From contig NC_083602.1 of assembly GCF_029168945.1 (NCBI RefSeq), positions 26,399,323 through 26,463,322 of the forward strand: a stretch of 64,000 bases of DNA. Direction: 5' to 3'. The notes below the pieces were generated by a model that worked only from the letters and a program-made list of their open reading frames with translations, was not told where the DNA came from and did not search any database. This document shows, piece by piece, positions 58,719 through 64,000 of this stretch (position 1 is its first letter; the number at the start of each line of letters is the position of its first letter). Origin of the DNA: Cannabis sativa. Taxonomy: Eukaryota > Streptophyta > Magnoliopsida > Rosales > Cannabaceae. The position numbers were made by a program, and so were the translations under genes.

Positions 58719-61141
58719 CTGAAAACTTTAAATGAATTGTAAAAGTCAATATCAAAATACCTTTGTTTCTAAAAAAATAATTACAACTTTAAGAACATTA
58801 AAGGATAAAGATGAATTAGAAAGTATTTAGTTCAAAAGCTTCATATAAGAATCCCAATTGAGTGTTCAAATATGTACCAACATCCAAGTTGAAATCAAAT
58901 AGCAATTTAAATACACAAACTTACACAAGGATACATAGGTATAATGCTAGACCATTTCAACAAACATAATAGGTGCAAGAAAGTAATTATATGATTAGCT
59001 CGTAATTAGAAAACTGTATTTTAATAAAGTGTGATTCTGAGACCTTTGGGAAAAGGTCACAACACAAGAATGATGCAGGAGACCTTTGGAAGAAGGTTAT
59101 ATTATGGGTAGCAACTTGGGTTTACAAGACAAGGCTTTTGAGGGCTTTACTTTTCAAGATCTTCTTAGAGAATGGAGACTTATTTTTCACTAATTTATTT
59201 AACTTTTAGGTTGCATTTGGTTGGAGGTAATGAAATGGAAAGGAATCAATTTTCAGAATTAGACTTTTCTAAGCTCTAACATATAGTTTTATATTCACGA
59301 ACTGATCAAACCCTTAAGGCCTCGCTCGTATTAGAATTTGAATTCAACTTTATGGTTTGGAAACTAAATCTGTCGGGCCATCTAAAATCTAAACAGCTAA
59401 TTGGTTAATAATTTTTAAAATTTATTTTCAAATATCAAATTTAAGGCAAACCTTGAAAACATAAATTGATTGTTCTCTCAAAATCCAACTCCTAAATCCA
59501 AAAATCTATTCACATTATCTTTTGTACTTTATTATTCTCTCTTTAGCAGCCTACAACAGAATCTATGACCTCCAGTTCCAGTCCACCATTGTAGTCCAGA
59601 CCACGTTGACACTGTAGCTTATCTCTTTTGTTGATCTCATCTGATCATCATTCTTATGTACACTGTAGTCCCTCCATCCTCATTCAGCCCTTTCCCTGTA
59701 AAAAATTTGGTAATAGATCTAGATATAGCCTTTCCATGGAGGTCTATCAATATTCAATGTTCTCTTGCTTTTTCACTTCTCTTTTAACGTTTCAGAAAGA
59801 TGTAAGTGTTCATGTATCATCCTTAGATGTTTATAAAACAATTGATTGTGAAATGCGAATGTTATTTTTCTGGGGTTTAACTTTACATGATATATCATTT
59901 GCTGTAAACTTTGGGCTTTGAATGTGTTTAACCTAAATTTTCAAGTTGTTTAGTTTTAATTTTTTAACGTTTTATATATCTTGGATCATGTGAAGTGGAC
60001 CTGCATTTGTGTTATTGTGATTTAGTATTTATCAAGTTATAATATATACAGATAAATGTTATGGCTAGTATATTTACTCTAATTTTTGTGTACATTATTT
60101 GCTCACAATTATGGAACTAATTCACATATATATTGAATATGTAGTTCATCCACTTGCTTTAGGGAATAGTTGGTCGAGCAGGCACTTGTTGATCTCCGGT
60201 AGATATCTCATTTTTTCTAAATATCTTGCTTCTAATTATACGATAAAACCCATATTCAATATGGTATATGGTTCAGAATATGTTATTTATTGTTCTATTG
60301 CAATGATGCTTATGGTAGAGGGTTAATATAAATTAATAGTTTTGAGTATAAAACCATCTTTGTGGTAATTGAAGTTAAGCTTACATGGATTGGTAGCTAG
60401 GCATGTCTTTGAAAAGAGGAACAAAATAATAAGAAAAGTCAATGTGAGATAATTCTTCTAATATAGGTTCACTTGTATATAGAAGGAACCTCTAATTAGC
60501 TGGTCAATTATAGCACTTTTTAGGTTTTTCTTTTTCTTTTTTCATTTCTTACATGTACTTAATATTGTTACAATAAGAAAGATTGGTAATAGAAGCCGAA
60601 ATTAGGAGTGAGGTAAGAACTGCTGCAACAAGCCAAACAGAACAATCTTGCACGATTAGCATTGCCAAAGACTTTTCCTTTTAAACTTCTTATTGTTTCA
60701 GTTTTTATTTTTTATGAATTTTATTGTCAAGTGTTGATAGGCTCATGCAACATAATGACTGCTGTAAGTTCTTGAGTACGGTTGTGAAAGATACATTATG
60801 GCGTTCTTCTTTTATATAAATGCATCATTGGTGAGATGTTTAGTTAACTTTGTTTTTTGTTTTAAGTTTTAACTAAATTTATATTTATAGCCTATAGGTA
60901 AGTTAAATTAATAAATTTTATCAAATAAGTACTACTCAGATTCAACTCTACCAATAACATATTCTATATCTGTTATATTTCTAGATTTTATACCAATCAC
61001 ATATTCATGTATTTAACACTCAACAATAGTTTACGAACCAATCACATATTCTTAAACATGTTTCAGATATTAAATTTAGGGGCGATTATATTGGCACCCC
61101 ATTCATTAAAATGTATTAAACAAATTTATTTATCAAAAGTA
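58719..61141. other. Region upstream of DAWDLE coding start
   Basis: Probably contains the 5' UTR intron and promoter of DAWDLE. No conserved frame found. A TE-like phrase 'aggttgcatttggttggagg' occurs near 59207. Confidence 0.4.
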
Positions 61142-61149
61142 GTTTACGA
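61142..61149. repeat. 8-bp target duplication GTTTACGA (left)
   Basis: Repeated at 61675-61682 directly after the element. The same 8-mer also begins a longer string at about 61030, so the flank itself is partly duplicated. Confidence 0.75.
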
Positions 61150-61674
61150 CAATGTTTAAAAAAACGCAAATGAGCCTTGAGGGGTTTTTTTTTGTAAGGC
61201 GAGGCGTAAGCCTCAAAAATTAATAGAATCAATACTTTTAGAGCACCTAAGAGGAAGAAGAAGCAGCAAGCTTTTTTTTTTCGTGGGTTGAACTTGAAGC
61301 AATATGCAGCAGCTGTGTGCTGTGAAGAAAGAGATGAGCTGCTATGAAGAAGATAAAACTAGGGTTTTATTTTTAAGTTTTATTTGGGCTCACTTAAGTA
61401 TTTTATTGGGCTTTTTTAAAGTTTTTCAAGTCTTTTAAATTAGGCAGCAGAAAACTAAATTTAAAATACCAATTTGGGCCTTTTTTTGGAGCTGAAATAG
61501 CCTATTTCACACACAAAATTTGAGGCCTCTTACGCCTCATCGCCTCACGCCTCAACTCAACGCCTCTCCACATGAGGCGTACGCCTCACTTCTTCTCAGC
61601 AAGGCGCACGCCTTGAGGCACTGTTCAAACGCCTCAGCTTGAGGCGCGCCTCAAAAACGCCTTTTTAAACATTG
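61150..61674. mobile_element. Non-autonomous hAT-like element rich in GAGGCG
   Basis: 525 bp with inverted ends CAATGTTTAAAAA and TTTTTAAACATTG and an 8-bp duplication, the hAT pattern. Both subterminal parts are dense in GAGGCG/CGCCTC motifs (at least ten in the right third, fewer at the left), the kind of motif hAT transposases bind. The middle has a short 'cctaagaggaagaagaagc' stretch but no gene. Confidence 0.82.
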
Positions 61675-61682
61675 GTTTACGA

Positions 61683-62046
61683 ACCAATCACATATTCTTA
61701 AACACGTTTCGGACAGCATTTTCCCTATTTTATTAACCTAACCATCTGTCAATTTCAATCGCAAACAATCAGATAATACACAAGTTCTCATCCTTATATC
61801 ACCGCAGCACATAAATTTCACAGATCCTACTACACTAAAACAGGCAAGTTATCAACCTTCAATTATCACCGCAATACACAAAGTCTCAGAACCTACTTTT
61901 CTATGGATGAATGTATAAGATATTCAAACTCTTCTATTAAATTATGAAAAATACAACATTTTGAACATCAATTTAAATATATATATTTATGGATTTAATA
62001 TCTATAAGTTCTTAAACAAAAGAATGTTATATCATAGTAAAAGTAC
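61683..62046. other. AT-rich spacer
   Basis: Begins with 'accaatcacatattcttaaa', a repeat of sequence at about 61040, so a local duplication flanks the hAT element. Nothing else. Confidence 0.45.
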
Positions 62047-63256
62047 CTTAATCTCATCCACAAACTCTTGAGGTGCAACCTTGGTGTTCAAGAACTCATC
62101 AACTTGTTTTAGAAATTAGAATTTCTTCCTATCCTGTCAACAAAACAAATTCAACATGAATTTTATGCTAATTTAAATAATGTTACAATGAGAGAGGGAC
62201 ACAAGACAAGACAACCAAATAAATAACAAAAGGGACATAAGACAAATAGAATTTGATCTGGAAGAAGTTAAGAATTGTTAACTCTGTGGTTGGCTTACTT
62301 AGTTATTTTACTGGTTTGCTACTGTTGTATTGGAATCCCAGGGAGGTTCTCATCAGGTACACATAATTCCTAGTAATTAAAGAGATATAGTATCTATTTT
62401 CTTGATATCCTATGAACTTCAACATTCGATACAGAGTACAATCATAGTTGAGACATTAAATATTAATTATATGTTTTCACCTTTCTATCTAAAAAAGCTA
62501 GTTCTAATTCTTACCATACACATTCAAAACAAATAATCAATTGAATTATACGGGAAAAAAATTAAAAAAAGTTGTTTAAATTGTCCAAGAATAGACCTAA
62601 TTTCCGAGGACCCAGACCTCCAACTTCAAATGAAGTAAACCAAAACAAATTTGTGCAAAGTGGGTTCTCGAAGATAAACACTCTCAATTACCTAACTTCT
62701 TAAAAAAATTGGTAATGGGTTTATAAATTGCACCAGAAATTAAGAGAATATGATACATTTACATATATCTATACTACAAAAAACTAAAGAAAACACTTAA
62801 AACTTTGACACTAATTCATAAATTAGCAAGTTCATTCCAACATTCAATTTAATATCTGAAAAACACAAAAACATATATTTACAATCAAATATGTATCCTG
62901 ATTTTTCAACTCATCAAATTAACTATTATTGGTTACATCTTTTCACCAGGTTAATCAGACAAAAATGAACTAATTAAGTCACTGGTTTTTGGGTTTAACT
63001 ATGAAAAATGAAAAATAAGAGAAAGTTAAAAGACCTGAGTTGCTGCCGTTTGCAAGGAAGAAGATGTGTCTTCGTTGGATAGGGAGGAGCTGTGTTGTCG
63101 TTGGGGAGGGAGAAGCTGTGTCGCTTCCGTCGTTAGTGAAGATGCCGTCGGCGACTTAGGGAGGAGATGGCCGTCGTCGTCAGCGAGTAGGGGAGAAGAT
63201 GCTGTCGTCTCCGTCGTCGTCAAATCGCTGGGCAGCGAATCACCGTCGTCGTCCAC
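62047..63256 (-). pseudogene. Two-exon gene fragment with a premature stop
   Basis: Exon 63256-63035 starts MDDDGDSLPSDLTTTE and is Ser/Thr/Asp-rich, ending AATQ before a GTCTTTTAAC donor. Exon 62133-62047 follows TTGACAG in phase, encodes DRKKF, a TAA stop, then FLKQVDEFLNTKVAPQEFVD and EIK before a GTACTTT donor. The second exon looks like a real protein segment, but the family is not recognised and no later exon is found. It could also be non-coding leader exons of DAWDLE, which lies downstream on the same strand. Confidence 0.4.
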
Positions 63257-63377
63257 TCTCTGGGCAGTGGCCAGTGGGCAGCGGCTTCAAAGAGGGGTGA
63301 GGTGTTAGAGAGAGAGGGGTCTGGTTTAGGGTTTTGTTTTTTTTAAAAAAAATATGTAATAAAATAAATATAGTATA

Positions 63378-63395
63378 TAGAGAGAGAGAGAGGGG
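63378..63395. repeat. (GA)n microsatellite
   Basis: AGAGAGAGAGAGAGAGG, in the upstream region of the 63256 exon. Confidence 0.8.
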
Positions 63396-63419
63396 GCTCT
63401 ATTCTATGCGTAATGGTGA

Positions 63420-64000
63420 TGTTTTGTTTATGTTTTTTTTTTTCTTTATTTTAGTTTTTAAAATATAATATATTTAATATTATAAATTTATAATATATAT
63501 ATTTTCTATTTTAATATTAGATGCTATTCGATGATTATTGAATTTGATCGGTTGGATCTATTGAATTTACATGTCATCCAAGAACCGACCGATCCAATGT
63601 TGAATTTTCAAAAATATCATCTAATCCAATTTAATCATGATTGGATATTTAATTTTTGGCGGTTGGTTGACATTGGATCGGTTGGTTTATCATTGGATTG
63701 GATCATTTCTGCACACCCCTAAAAGGAAGGTTTCAGTGGCTGCTATAAGGTGGCGTTTGGTTACAAAATAAAAATGGAATAGGACTGAGAATGGTAACAA
63801 GAATAAGAATTGAATGGAATGGAATTTCTATTCTTTTATTTGGTAAAGGCTATGAAATCAATATCTGAATAAGAATTGTGATGTTTGGTATAGTATGGAT
63901 TGAAATGGAATTTTTATTATTTTGATCATAATGTCCTTTACTTTTTTAAAATAATTTTTATTTTATAAAATTACCATTATGGTACAAATAAAAAAATAGT
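63420..64000. other. AT-rich edge with probable TE remnants
   Basis: Repeated 'gatcggttgg' and 'ccaatt..atc' words at 63545-63700, ending TGCACACCCCTAAAA, resembling the end of hAT-type elements. From 63752 'ggcgtttggttacaaaa' resembles the start of a MITE that runs past the window. Both are tentative. Confidence 0.35.

Noticed and set aside
63066..63308. Plus-strand frame opposite the MDDDGD exon
   Set aside because: Antisense of a low-complexity coding-like exon. The minus strand has a better start and splice donor.
1..64000. tRNA or rRNA genes
   Set aside because: I saw no cloverleaf with A and B boxes and no rRNA motif. The only tRNA-like matches are the retrotransposon primer sites.

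Overview
This window is AT-rich, repeat-dense nuclear DNA from a flowering plant. It has long LTR-retrotransposon nests, Helitron ends, a giant Mutator-like element (MULE), a 5'-truncated LINE, MITEs, and one conserved host gene with plant-type introns and a clear match to DAWDLE. The gene structures point to a eudicot. I cannot name the species from sequence alone.

Layout. (1) 1-18.1 kb is a Copia retrotransposon carcass (5' LTR, tRNA-iMet primer site, gag start, then pol pieces at 15.9-16.4 and 17.9-18.1 kb). It is filled with members of one LTR family. One complete 10.2 kb element (3536-13782, two 1898-bp LTRs, degenerate pol) is inserted in a solo LTR of its own family, which is itself inserted in an inverted LTR of that family. 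Both insertions keep perfect 5-bp target duplications. Another 1.5-kb LTR-like insertion splits the Copia reverse transcriptase. (2) 18.1-23.4 kb is AT-rich, with two Helitron 3' ends (GC hairpin plus CTAG or CTAA) and local duplications.

(3) 23.65-45.34 kb is the most interesting part. It is one MULE of about 21.7 kb with imperfect terminal inverted repeats, flanked by TA-rich DNA. It carries an intact 11-exon gene for a Ulp1/SENP-like cysteine protease (870 residues, catalytic His, Asp and Cys all present), a two-exon GRF zinc-finger protein with a C-terminal membrane segment, an intact 160-residue coiled-coil protein ending in a SUMO-interaction-like motif, an acidic protein with a viroplasmin/RNase H1 hybrid-binding-like domain, and a FAR1/MURA-type transposase broken by many frameshifts. 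In its middle is a palindromic block about 5 kb long. Two inverted arms, each with a TATA box and a conserved micro-ORF pointing outward, flank a 153-bp tandem array that alternates between two unit types. Four copies of a paired TGGGCY (site II) motif lie upstream of the transposase.

(4) 45.3-53.7 kb holds captured or decayed material: a Helitron-like 5' end, a solo LTR with an AAGAC duplication, a broken alpha-N-acetylglucosaminidase (NAGLU) fragment, a 5'-truncated LINE with poly(A) and a 19-bp target duplication, and a Tourist-like MITE. (5) 55.1-58.7 kb holds the host gene DAWDLE (minus strand, 10 coding exons, 437 residues, one GC-AG intron). (6) 58.7-64 kb is its upstream region, with a non-autonomous hAT element full of GAGGCG motifs and a two-exon gene fragment with a premature stop.

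The MULE proteins suggest a transposon that has collected SUMO-pathway-related and nucleic-acid-binding functions around its transposase. The protease frame is open while the transposase has decayed, so this copy probably cannot move by itself. All functional links between the MULE proteins are inference.
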